The notes beneath the pieces are model-generated. The model was not told where the DNA came from and searched no databases. It saw only the letters and a program-made list of their open reading frames with translations. From the NCBI GenBank assembly GCA_016927185.1, contig JAFGND010000084.1, positions 1 to 24,175 of the forward strand: DNA of 24,175 nucleotides, written 5' to 3'. Source of the stretch: Candidatus Coatesiibacteriota bacterium. GTDB taxonomy: Bacteria > JAFGND01. A program made the position numbers and the translations under genes. Below, piece after piece: positions 1 to 6,253 of the stretch (position 1 is its first letter; each line of letters opens with the position of its first letter).

Positions 1-2
1 AA

Positions 3-347
3 AGCAATCAGATAATAGACACCTTTTTTCTGCTGGGTTTGCTGAATTCAAACTTCCTGAAAGAAAGAATGATTGATATAGAGGCATTGAAGGATATATC
101 TTATGTTCCAGTTCTTGTTCCTGATACATCATGCAGCCACGAGATGAAATTGCATGAATTCATATCAACTCATGCTGAATGGTTACAAAACCTTCATAAA
201 TTCGTAAGAATTGCTCAAATTGATCTTGAAAAGAAAATAATAAGCTGTCTTTTAAATCATTTCGAAAACAGAATTGAAAAACTGATAACAGAATTGTATT
301 ACCTGAACAGGCACTCTGTTAAAGAAGCACCTGTTCAGGATAATTAG
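3..347 (+). CDS. 3' end of an unrecognised protein (partial)
   Basis: The reading frame is open from the first bases of the window to a TAG at 345-347, so this is probably the last ~114 codons of a gene that begins upstream. A TTG at 39 is possible as a start but has no ribosome binding site in front of it, and the frame continues above it. The visible part is mostly helical in character: a hydrophobic FFLLGLL stretch near the beginning, a middle region with VPVLVPDTS, then a Lys/Glu-rich helix. The FLLGLL stretch faintly recalls the C-terminal HDOD part of some c-di-GMP or signalling proteins, but that is a weak impression and I assign no function. The gene runs head-on into the small heat-shock operon with only two bases between the stop codons. 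Confidence 0.55.
   Translation, partial: SNQIIDTFFLLGLLNSNFLKERMIDIEALKDISYVPVLVPDTSCSHEMKLHEFISTHAEWLQNLHKFVRIAQIDLEKKIISCLLNHFENRIEKLITELYYLNRHSVKEAPVQDN
302..339. repeat. Perfect 10-bp inverted repeat at the end of the first gene
   Basis: CCTGAACAGG at 302-311 is the exact reverse complement of CCTGTTCAGG at 330-339, with 18 bases between. It sits inside the last codons of the upstream gene, just before its stop and before the convergent hsp20 stop. There is no T-run directly after it, so it is not a textbook intrinsic terminator, but it could fold in either transcript at this convergent junction. Confidence 0.5.
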
Positions 348-349
348 TT

Positions 350-739
350 TTAATCAATTGATATCTGCCTGGTTTTAGCTTTCTCTGTCTTTGGAAGATT
401 CAAGGTTAAAACCCCGTTCTTGTAATCAGCTTTTATCTTTTCAACATCAATTTCATCGGATAATCTGAAGGATCTTGAGTAACTTCCTTCCCTGTACTCT
501 TGAAGGATCGGTCTGTAACCTTCCAGTGAGCTATTCTTGAGTTTTCCTTCAATCTTCAAGAGTCCGTTTTCAATATTCACGCTTACATCTTCTCTTGCAA
601 CGCCAGGTAAGTTAGCCTTTAATACTATGCCATTATCACCTTCATATATATCAACTGCTGGAGAAAAAGTAAATTCGAATTTTTCCATTTCCTTTACTTC
701 CACTTCCTGCGTATCGTTTTTCTGAAGTTCTTTTCCCAT
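350..739 (-). CDS. hsp20: Small heat-shock protein (Hsp20 / alpha-crystallin family), second gene of the pair
   Basis: A 129-residue ATP-independent holdase chaperone that would bind unfolding proteins in the cytoplasm. The alpha-crystallin domain runs from about residue 30 to 123. It has the family pattern of a beta-rich core with LPGV, the GxLxIEG-type strand and the closing NGVLTLNLPK motif. The C-terminal tail has the I-x-I anchor (ISI) used in oligomer assembly. I start it at the ATG at 739 because an AGGAGG (748-753, minus strand) lies eight bases upstream; an in-frame GTG at 748 would overlap that site. The AGGAGG overlaps the stop codon of the upstream hsp20, so translation of the two is probably coupled. 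The two proteins are clearly different in sequence, like the paired IbpA/IbpB-type arrangement, and may form mixed oligomers. Confidence 0.92.
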   Translation of the reverse strand: MGKELQKNDTQEVEVKEMEKFEFTFSPAVDIYEGDNGIVLKANLPGVAREDVSVNIENGLLKIEGKLKNSSLEGYRPILQEYREGSYSRSFRLSDEIDVEKIKADYKNGVLTLNLPKTEKAKTRQISID

Positions 740-751
740 TTTAATCACCTC

Positions 752-1192
752 CTAATCAATATTAACACTAATAGATTTGGGTTTGGCTTCCTCTGCTTTA
801 GGAATAGTCACTTTCAATATTCCATCAACATAACTTGCCTTGATGTTTGAACCATCTAATGGTACTGGCAAAGTGATCTGTCTTGAAAACTTCCTCTCAC
901 TACCCTTCTCTTCTGTAAAACGCTCATTAATGTAGTAATGCTTGTTCTCTTCTGTTCCTTTTAAATCACCTTGAATTGATATGGTTTTTCCTGTTACCTT
1001 GATATCAATGCTTTTCTGGTCAATTCCAGGGAGCTCTGTAGTGACAATGAATCCATGTTCAGCTTCACCTACATTAAGTAAAGGCATATTAAAATTATCC
1101 TCAGGTGAAGTAAAATTCTCGAACAGCCTTTCAAATCGATTGAAACGCGGAAAACCAAGTTCGAATGGTGACCATGTTCTAAGTAATCTCAT
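752..1192 (-). CDS. hsp20: Small heat-shock protein (Hsp20 / alpha-crystallin family), first gene of the pair
   Basis: A 146-residue small heat-shock chaperone. The N-terminal arm (about 1-40) is rich in Phe, Arg and Pro, as is usual for the substrate-binding arm of this family. The alpha-crystallin domain covers about 41-137, with LPGI, a GKTISIQG strand, the FSRQITLP strand and the closing VDGILKVTIPK motif. The tail carries ISV in place of a strict I-x-I. The start at 1192 is set by AGGAGG (1199-1204, minus strand) six bases upstream. It is the promoter-proximal gene of a two-gene operon with the hsp20 at 350-739, and the intergenic spacing is only 12 bases. A sigma-54-type promoter lies 31-46 bases ahead of the start codon, so expression probably depends on RpoN and an enhancer-binding activator rather than on CIRCE/HrcA; no CIRCE inverted repeat is visible. 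Confidence 0.94.
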   Translation of the reverse strand: MRLLRTWSPFELGFPRFNRFERLFENFTSPEDNFNMPLLNVGEAEHGFIVTTELPGIDQKSIDIKVTGKTISIQGDLKGTEENKHYYINERFTEEKGSERKFSRQITLPVPLDGSNIKASYVDGILKVTIPKAEEAKPKSISVNID

Positions 1193-1222
1193 TTTTTTCC
1201 TCCTTTCATTTACCTCTTATAA

Positions 1223-1238
1223 AGCAAGCATTGTGCCA
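1223..1238 (-). promoter_or_regulatory. Sigma-54 (RpoN) -24/-12 promoter of the hsp20 operon
   Basis: Read on the minus strand this is TGGCACAATGCTTGCT. It has TGGCAC for the -24 element and TTGCT for the -12 element, and exactly ten bases between the invariant GG and GC. This matches the RpoN consensus (TGGCACR-N4-TTGCW) at every strongly conserved position. The predicted transcription start is near 1212, giving a leader of about 20 bases that holds the AGGAGG at 1199-1204. That the site is functional is inferred from match and position. Confidence 0.8.
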
Positions 1239-1323
1239 TTATTCATTTCTTACCTTCAACTTATTGAAATATATATAGTTAAATAATCTTGCTTTTTTTA
1301 ATTCCTTAAACAAATGAAACATT

Positions 1324-1353
1324 TTGACACTTTACTTGACAAATTGTCATTAT
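1324..1353 (+). promoter_or_regulatory. Possible sigma-70 promoter for the lipoprotein gene at 1387
   Basis: TTGACA at 1324-1329 and CATTAT at 1348-1353 are 18 bases apart, ahead of AAGGAG (1375-1380) and the TTG start at 1387. The -10 match is only four of six. A second TTGACA lies at 1336-1341 within the palindrome described separately, so these elements may instead be activator half-sites. Confidence 0.3.
1337..1349. promoter_or_regulatory. Perfect 13-bp palindrome, candidate activator or operator site
   Basis: TGACAA, one central A at 1343, then TTGTCA: each arm is the exact reverse complement of the other. A further direct TTGACA copy lies 12 bases upstream (1324-1329). The centre lies about 131 bp upstream of the predicted sigma-54 start of the hsp20 operon, which is in the usual range for an enhancer-binding-protein site. 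It also overlaps the promoter region of the divergent lipoprotein gene, so it could serve either or both. Confidence 0.45.
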
Positions 1354-1386
1354 CTTTAAAAAGAAGCTTTGAAAAAGGAGTAATAA

Positions 1387-2244
1387 TTGATAGCTTTATT
1401 CAAGTTACTGATGATTGTCATTCTGATATTAGGGCTTACTGGATGTGGTTCAACACCATACATAATGAGGATAAACAAGGTTGATGAAGGGAAAGCATTC
1501 TCCCCTTCGATAACTGAAATAGAGAAATGGGCTGCAACAGAAAATCATTTACTGATATATAATCCACTCTATAAAAGATTCTATCTCTTTGAAGATCTGA
1601 AACTGCTTTATGATCCCATACCTATAAATGAGGATAATGTTGGTTGCATATTATACCGGAAAAACCCGGGAGCAATCTATTTCTTCCCGAAGAATAGTAA
1701 TGTTCTATCTGTTTATTCGGTCCTTGGAAGGAAAATCCTGAGCAGGAAGATTGATCTTCTCAAATCAGCAATCAGCATTACTATTTCACCATTCGGATAC
1801 TTATATATTCTTGATGAGGATGGCAGTATTGTAAGAACGGATTATGAAGGGATTACCTTGAGCAAGTTCCGCTCTTACAGCAAGGGAGGACATTTCAAGC
1901 TAATACTTGCCAATCCGGAGCTCCTTATAGTGCTTTGCAATGATGGAAAGATGCTCTTCTATGATTCGATAGGGCACTATTTGAGAACCGATAATCTTGG
2001 CAAGTTCACATCAGTAATTGATATGTGTTTCGATTATTATTATAACGCATTTGTACTTGACAAGACAGGTGTCTGGAAATTAGAGGGAAAAGAATTCCTG
2101 CCTCTGATCAAGGGGGAATTCAAGTCAATAGATCATGCAGGAAAAGATGGTCTCTGGCTGCATAAAGGCAATTCAATGATTTATCATAAAATAGAATACG
2201 AAAAAATCAAGCTCAAGAGACAGGCAGGAGTTGATATTTTTTAA
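1387..2244 (+). CDS. Lipoprotein of unknown function, probable beta-propeller
   Basis: A 285-residue protein beginning with a lipoprotein signal peptide: a hydrophobic stretch at residues 4-17 and the lipobox LTGC with the lipidated cysteine at position 20. It would therefore be anchored in the inner or outer membrane, facing the periplasm or surface. The start is TTG at 1387, preceded by AAGGAG (1375-1380) at a good distance. The body shows repeated short beta-strand patterns such as FGYLYILDEDGSI and DKTGVWKLEG, which look like NHL or six-bladed propeller repeats, but I recognise no specific family. It is followed after 13 bases by another lipoprotein gene (2258) and probably co-transcribed with it. 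Function is unknown. Confidence 0.8.
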   Translation: MIALFKLLMIVILILGLTGCGSTPYIMRINKVDEGKAFSPSITEIEKWAATENHLLIYNPLYKRFYLFEDLKLLYDPIPINEDNVGCILYRKNPGAIYFFPKNSNVLSVYSVLGRKILSRKIDLLKSAISITISPFGYLYILDEDGSIVRTDYEGITLSKFRSYSKGGHFKLILANPELLIVLCNDGKMLFYDSIGHYLRTDNLGKFTSVIDMCFDYYYNAFVLDKTGVWKLEGKEFLPLIKGEFKSIDHAGKDGLWLHKGNSMIYHKIEYEKIKLKRQAGVDIF

Positions 2245-2257
2245 ATGAGGTAAAGAT

Positions 2258-3934
2258 ATGAAAATGGTTTTTATAATTACTTCAACGTTATTTATAGTTC
2301 TTCTTTTTTTCAATTGCGCGGAAGACTCTTCAAATCCTGATGATACAGGAACAGGCACTGGAACAGGTACAGGGACAGCCACAGGGACAGGAACAGGGAC
2401 AGCCACAGGGACAGGAACAGGGACCAGCACTGGAACAGGAACAGGAGATACAGATTATATAAAAGTTCTTAATCCTCCTGCTGAAGGTGCTGATGCTGGA
2501 GATTACTTCGACATCAGATGGGAAGCAAGATATAGTGGAGCAAAAGCCTGGATAAGTCTTTATTATGACAATGATACAAATGAAGGGGGAGAAATTCCAA
2601 TAATCAAGAATATGGCAGCCTGGAATAATTCTTCTTATGCATGGGACTGCTCATCAATTCCAGGAGGAAATTATTATATAAAAGCAGTATTAAGCAATGA
2701 TACTACAACACTAGGTAATCACTCAATAATAGTAAAAGTTATAAAATATGCTATCAGGGAGAAGGGAATCAAAAAAACAGCTATCAAGAAAATAAAGGAA
2801 GAAGACACTGCATTTGATTATTCAGATGGTCCAGTAAGGATAAAAAGAAGCAATAATCTGTCATGGAAATTCAAGACTGACGGAGAAGTTTATAACCCAC
2901 AACTAAGCAATTATAAAGTCTATTTTGAAAGTGGAGATAATTATCTATATTCATTAAATGCATATAACGGAAGCCTTCTCTTGAAATACAAGATTACCGA
3001 GGTTTCCAGAATGACAGTTTCAAATGATTTGATTTGCATCAAGCAATCTGGGGCTATAAATATAATTGATAGTAATAATGGTTCCCTTAAATGGACAAAG
3101 GGGACATGGGGACCAGCAATAATAAACAATAATCTAGTTTATACAAGTTCCATTCAGGAAGGAACTGATTCAATTTATCTTCTTGCTCTTTCAGCATCTG
3201 ATGGAAGCATTGTTTGGAAAAATTACTTAGGTAAAAATCATAATGAATATAGAAAATATGAGACACTACCTGGGAGTATAGATTGTAGTGAAAGTTACGT
3301 GATCACAGGGATAACATTAAAGAATACTGAAAATCCGACTAGACCCGTTTGGTATCATTGGAGTTTGTATGGCTCAGCAAAAAATAATGGATCTCGTGCT
3401 TTTGTATTATCAGATACAGAAGAATATACAAACTACTGGAGTTTATCTTGTATTGACTATTGTTGCTGCATCTTGTCTAATAAGCTGAAAATCTATAATT
3501 TAGACAGTCAGGATTTGATATTAGAAGGGAATTGGAATGAAGCAATTATCTCAAACGACTACATATATATAACAGATAGAAGAGGTTATTTATATTCTCT
3601 TTATAGACACAGTGGAGATATTCAATGGAAAACATATATTGGCAACATTAGTAAAGAGAAACCTTGCATAAAAGATAACTCAGTTTACATAGGAAATCTT
3701 TCAGTCAGTTTCTATTCAATAGATAAGAATACTGGCAATAACAAATGGACTTATCATGTCGGCAGTCCAGTTACTACATCCCCAGCATCTGATTATGGAT
3801 TTGTCTATTTCGGAAGTTCTGATACTTATCTTTATGCATTGAATACTGCAGGATTGAACAAGAAATATCCAGTTTTTGATCGGAAAACAACTTTCAGAAA
3901 AAAACAAAGAACTGGAATGTTTTCAAGAAAATAA
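2258..3934 (+). CDS. Lipoprotein with Thr-Gly repeat linker, Ig-like domain and PQQ-type beta-propeller
   Basis: A 558-residue lipoprotein. Residues 1-19 form a signal peptide ending FFN before the probable lipidated cysteine 20. Residues 30-63 are almost pure Thr-Gly dipeptides with a few Ala or Ser, likely a flexible stalk away from the membrane. Residues about 66-162 look like a small beta-sandwich of the kind found in Ser/Thr-rich Kre9/KNH surface proteins. Residues about 200-540 contain repeats of the PQQ-like propeller type (for example W-K-F-K-T-D-G, YLYSLN..NGS, VYFGSSDTYLYALN). The C-terminus is basic. The start has GAGG at 2247-2250, seven bases upstream. Such propellers usually bind proteins or sugars rather than PQQ itself, so no enzymatic role should be read from the fold. 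The gene belongs to the three-lipoprotein cluster 1387-4521. Confidence 0.85.
   Translation: MKMVFIITSTLFIVLLFFNCAEDSSNPDDTGTGTGTGTGTATGTGTGTATGTGTGTSTGTGTGDTDYIKVLNPPAEGADAGDYFDIRWEARYSGAKAWISLYYDNDTNEGGEIPIIKNMAAWNNSSYAWDCSSIPGGNYYIKAVLSNDTTTLGNHSIIVKVIKYAIREKGIKKTAIKKIKEEDTAFDYSDGPVRIKRSNNLSWKFKTDGEVYNPQLSNYKVYFESGDNYLYSLNAYNGSLLLKYKITEVSRMTVSNDLICIKQSGAINIIDSNNGSLKWTKGTWGPAIINNNLVYTSSIQEGTDSIYLLALSASDGSIVWKNYLGKNHNEYRKYETLPGSIDCSESYVITGITLKNTENPTRPVWYHWSLYGSAKNNGSRAFVLSDTEEYTNYWSLSCIDYCCCILSNKLKIYNLDSQDLILEGNWNEAIISNDYIYITDRRGYLYSLYRHSGDIQWKTYIGNISKEKPCIKDNSVYIGNLSVSFYSIDKNTGNNKWTYHVGSPVTTSPASDYGFVYFGSSDTYLYALNTAGLNKKYPVFDRKTTFRKKQRTGMFSRK
2345..2446 (+). repeat. Short-unit tandem repeat encoding the Thr-Gly stalk
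   Basis: A coding tract built from ACAGGN-type hexamers (Thr-Gly codon pairs). It includes two adjacent copies of a 24-base unit that also holds a Thr-Ala pair (ACAGCCACAGGGACAGGAAC, then AGGG). The unit length is a multiple of three, so gain or loss of units by slippage would change stalk length without breaking the frame. Confidence 0.85.
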
Positions 3935-3987
3935 TGGATTTACTATATTTATAGCATGAAATTACAATTGCTGAAAGGGGAAATAAC

Positions 3988-4521
3988 ATGAGATTTCTTG
4001 TTACAGTATTAATGACTGTTGTATTATCACTTGGTTGCAGCAGCAAGAAAACAGCAGTACAGAAGACTGATTCTTCAGGAGAAAATGAGGTAAAAGCTGA
4101 TGATTTCACTCTTTCATGGAAAATTGATGGTGAAAAAATAAATATAAAAGTAAGTGCTCCAACAACTAGCTGGATTGCAGTTGGATTTGAACCATCTTCA
4201 ATGATGAAAGATGCAAACATAATAATAGGGTATGTCAAGGACGGGAAAGCTTATATAGAGGATCACTATGGAACAGGGAATGTGAAGCATGAAGCAGATA
4301 TAAACATTGGTGGCAAGGAAAATGTGGAGAATGCATCAGGCAAGGAGGAAAATGGAAAAACCGAATTGAGTTTCACAATTCCACTTGATTCAGGAGATGC
4401 AAAAGATAAAGTACTGACAAAAGGAAAGCAAATAAAAGTTATACTCGCTTGCGGAAAGGATGGTGCAAAGGATTTCAATTCAATGCACAAGAAAAGAACA
4501 TCTGTAAATATTTCGTTGTAG
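3988..4521 (+). CDS. DOMON-domain lipoprotein
   Basis: A 177-residue protein with a lipoprotein signal (lipobox LSLGC, cysteine 17), a short Lys/Ser/Glu-rich linker, and one DOMON domain at about residues 38-177. Family hallmarks seen in order are SWIAVGFEP (61-69), MMKDANIIIGYV (72-83), an EDHYGTG turn, FTIPLDSGD and a final MHKKR segment. DOMON domains are beta-sandwiches that bind b-type heme or sugars. In heme-binding members the ligands are a Met in the first of these segments and a His near the end; M72 or M73 and H167 are in suitable places here. A role in extracytoplasmic electron transfer or sugar binding is therefore possible but unproven. The ATG at 3988 has AAGGGG just upstream. 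There is a 53-base gap from the propeller gene before it. Confidence 0.83.
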   Translation: MRFLVTVLMTVVLSLGCSSKKTAVQKTDSSGENEVKADDFTLSWKIDGEKINIKVSAPTTSWIAVGFEPSSMMKDANIIIGYVKDGKAYIEDHYGTGNVKHEADINIGGKENVENASGKEENGKTELSFTIPLDSGDAKDKVLTKGKQIKVILACGKDGAKDFNSMHKKRTSVNISL

Positions 4522-4548
4522 GCAATTGCTTAATCTTGCAATGATTTA

Positions 4549-4576
4549 TTGACAAAAAAAGCAACTTTTATATTAT
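4549..4576 (+). promoter_or_regulatory. Sigma-70 promoter of the rplI operon
   Basis: TTGACA (4549-4554), a 16-base spacer, and TATTAT (4571-4576), ending 36 bases before the rplI start. The nine bases TATTATCAC are repeated back to back (4571-4579 and 4580-4588), so a second -10-like element follows the first. Confidence 0.65.
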
Positions 4577-4612
4577 CACTATTATCACAATAGATAGAGA
4601 AGGAGTGAACAA

Positions 4613-5059
4613 ATGCAGGTAATTCTAATAAAAGATATCAGCAAACTCGGTAGAAGAGGAGAGCAGATAAAAGTTAAAGATGGATATGCAAGGAATTTCC
4701 TTATTCCCAAAGGTTATGCTCTCGAAGCTTCTGAAGGCAATATGGCTAATTACAAGGAAATGGAGAAACAGCTTGCAGCAAAGGATAAGAAATTACTGGC
4801 TCAGGCAGAAGCTCTTGCAAAAACCTTGTCAAATGTCAGCCTTGAAATCAAAATGGAAGCAGATGAAAAAGATCACTTATACGGAAGTGTTACTCCCCAC
4901 TTGATTCATGAAAAAATAGTTGCAAAAGGTATAACCGGTATTACTGCTTCCATGATAAAACTGACAGAAAGCATAAGGAAAATCGGTACTTACAAAATCC
5001 CCATAGAATTGCGTAAAGATGTTGTAGCACAGATCAAGGTATGGGTGGTTAAGAATTAA
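4613..5059 (+). CDS. rplI: 50S ribosomal protein L9
   Basis: A 148-residue protein of the normal bacterial L9 length. L9 binds 23S rRNA at the base of the L1 stalk and helps maintain the reading frame. The N-terminal rRNA-binding domain carries the L9 signature (KDGYARNFLIPKGYA, residues 22-36). A Lys/Ala/Glu-rich connecting helix follows at about 40-75, then the C-terminal domain ending AQIKVWVV. The start ATG has AGGAG (4601-4605) seven bases upstream. It is unusual that none of the usual neighbours (rpsF, ssb, rpsR, dnaB) are next to it; instead pilT follows after 22 bases, making rplI the first gene of a mixed operon. Confidence 0.97.
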   Translation: MQVILIKDISKLGRRGEQIKVKDGYARNFLIPKGYALEASEGNMANYKEMEKQLAAKDKKLLAQAEALAKTLSNVSLEIKMEADEKDHLYGSVTPHLIHEKIVAKGITGITASMIKLTESIRKIGTYKIPIELRKDVVAQIKVWVVKN

Positions 5060-5081
5060 AACTTAGATTTAGGGGGCTAAT

Positions 5082-6242
5082 ATGGCACTTAATTTCCGTG
5101 AAGTTCTGTTTGATATGATGGAGAAGCGTGCTTCTGACCTTCATATAAAGGTCGGTTCACCCCCACTGTATCGCATTGATGGTCAGCTGATACCATCAAA
5201 ATTCCCGATGATGAGCAAGAAAATAATTGATACTATTGTTGATAGCTTGTGTGTCGGGGAATTCAAGGATGTCCTGCTTGCAAATAATGAAGTAGACCTT
5301 GCTTACAGAGTCAGCGGTATGGCAAGATTCCGCGTAAATGTTTTCAAGCAGCGCGGAACATTTTCGATTGTCATGCGTTTGATACCAATGAAAATACCGA
5401 CAATGGAAGAACTGAGACTTCCCGAGATACTCAAATCAATTTCCATGGAACCAAGAGGATTGATACTTGTAACTGGTGTAACTGGTTCAGGAAAATCAAC
5501 AACTTTAGCAGCAATGATTGAACATATAAATTCCTTGAGGAAATGCCATATAATAACAATCGAGGATCCTATAGAATTTGTCCACCGAGACAAACTTGCA
5601 AGCATATCCCAGCGTGAAGTTACTCTTGATACAGCAAGTTTCTCAACTGGTCTCCGCTCAATCTTGCGTCAGGATCCAGACGTGATTCTGATAGGTGAAT
5701 GTCGTGACCTGGAAACTATGCATACAGCATTAGCTTCTGCAGAAACAGGTCATCTTGTTTTCTCTACTCTTCACACAACTGACGCAACTGAAACAATTAC
5801 AAGAATCATAGATATGTATCCTCCATATCAGCAGAAACAGGTAAGAATACTCCTGGCAAGTCATCTAAAAGCAATAATTTCCCAGCGTCTTCTTCCAAGA
5901 GCAGATGGTTATGGAATGGTAGTGGCAATTGAAATAATGAGAAGAACTTCTACTATTGCTGAATATATTGTAAAATCAGAAGAAACTCACAAGATTCTGG
6001 ATATGATTGAGGAAGGATCAGAGCATTATGGCATGCAGAGTTTTGATCAATCACTGATGGATCTTTACAAGGGTGGATTGGTTTCATTAGACACTGCACT
6101 TGTAGCTGCTACTAATCCTTCTGAATTCAAACTGAAACTCAAGGGTATTGGCGCAAAGACATATGATGACAAGCTGTTCACGAGCGAGGATGCATTCCAG
6201 AAAGGATCTTCTTCATCTTTTGACCGAGGATTTGAGTTTTAA
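5082..6242 (+). CDS. pilT: Type IV pilus retraction ATPase, PilT family
   Basis: A 386-residue hexameric secretion-type ATPase that powers pilus retraction from the cytoplasmic base of the pilus. Motifs seen are the N-terminal ASDLHIKVGSPP of PilT/PilU proteins (17-28), Walker A GVTGSGKST (132-140), Asp box EDPIEF (161-166), Walker B DPDVILIGE (198-206), and His box STLHTTDA (228-235). The arginine-rich sensor segments are also present. The C-terminal AIRNLIRE motif, needed for retraction in studied PilT proteins, is not intact: the matching stretch around 288-305 reads TSTIAEYIVKSEETHKI. The protein could therefore be a PilU-like or otherwise specialised paralogue. AGGGGG at 5071-5076 serves as the ribosome binding site. 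Its neighbours rplI and the radical SAM gene are on the same strand, and a polarity-type GTPase (mglA) lies downstream. Confidence 0.93.
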   Translation: MALNFREVLFDMMEKRASDLHIKVGSPPLYRIDGQLIPSKFPMMSKKIIDTIVDSLCVGEFKDVLLANNEVDLAYRVSGMARFRVNVFKQRGTFSIVMRLIPMKIPTMEELRLPEILKSISMEPRGLILVTGVTGSGKSTTLAAMIEHINSLRKCHIITIEDPIEFVHRDKLASISQREVTLDTASFSTGLRSILRQDPDVILIGECRDLETMHTALASAETGHLVFSTLHTTDATETITRIIDMYPPYQQKQVRILLASHLKAIISQRLLPRADGYGMVVAIEIMRRTSTIAEYIVKSEETHKILDMIEEGSEHYGMQSFDQSLMDLYKGGLVSLDTALVAATNPSEFKLKLKGIGAKTYDDKLFTSEDAFQKGSSSSFDRGFEF

Positions 6243-6253
6243 TTAAATGACCG

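Noticed and set aside
740-748. GTG start at 748 for the second hsp20
   Set aside because: The codon overlaps the AGGAGG that serves the ATG at 739.
4526-4543. Small hairpin ATTGC...GCAAT after the DOMON gene as a terminator
   Set aside because: A five-pair stem without a T-run; too weak to call.
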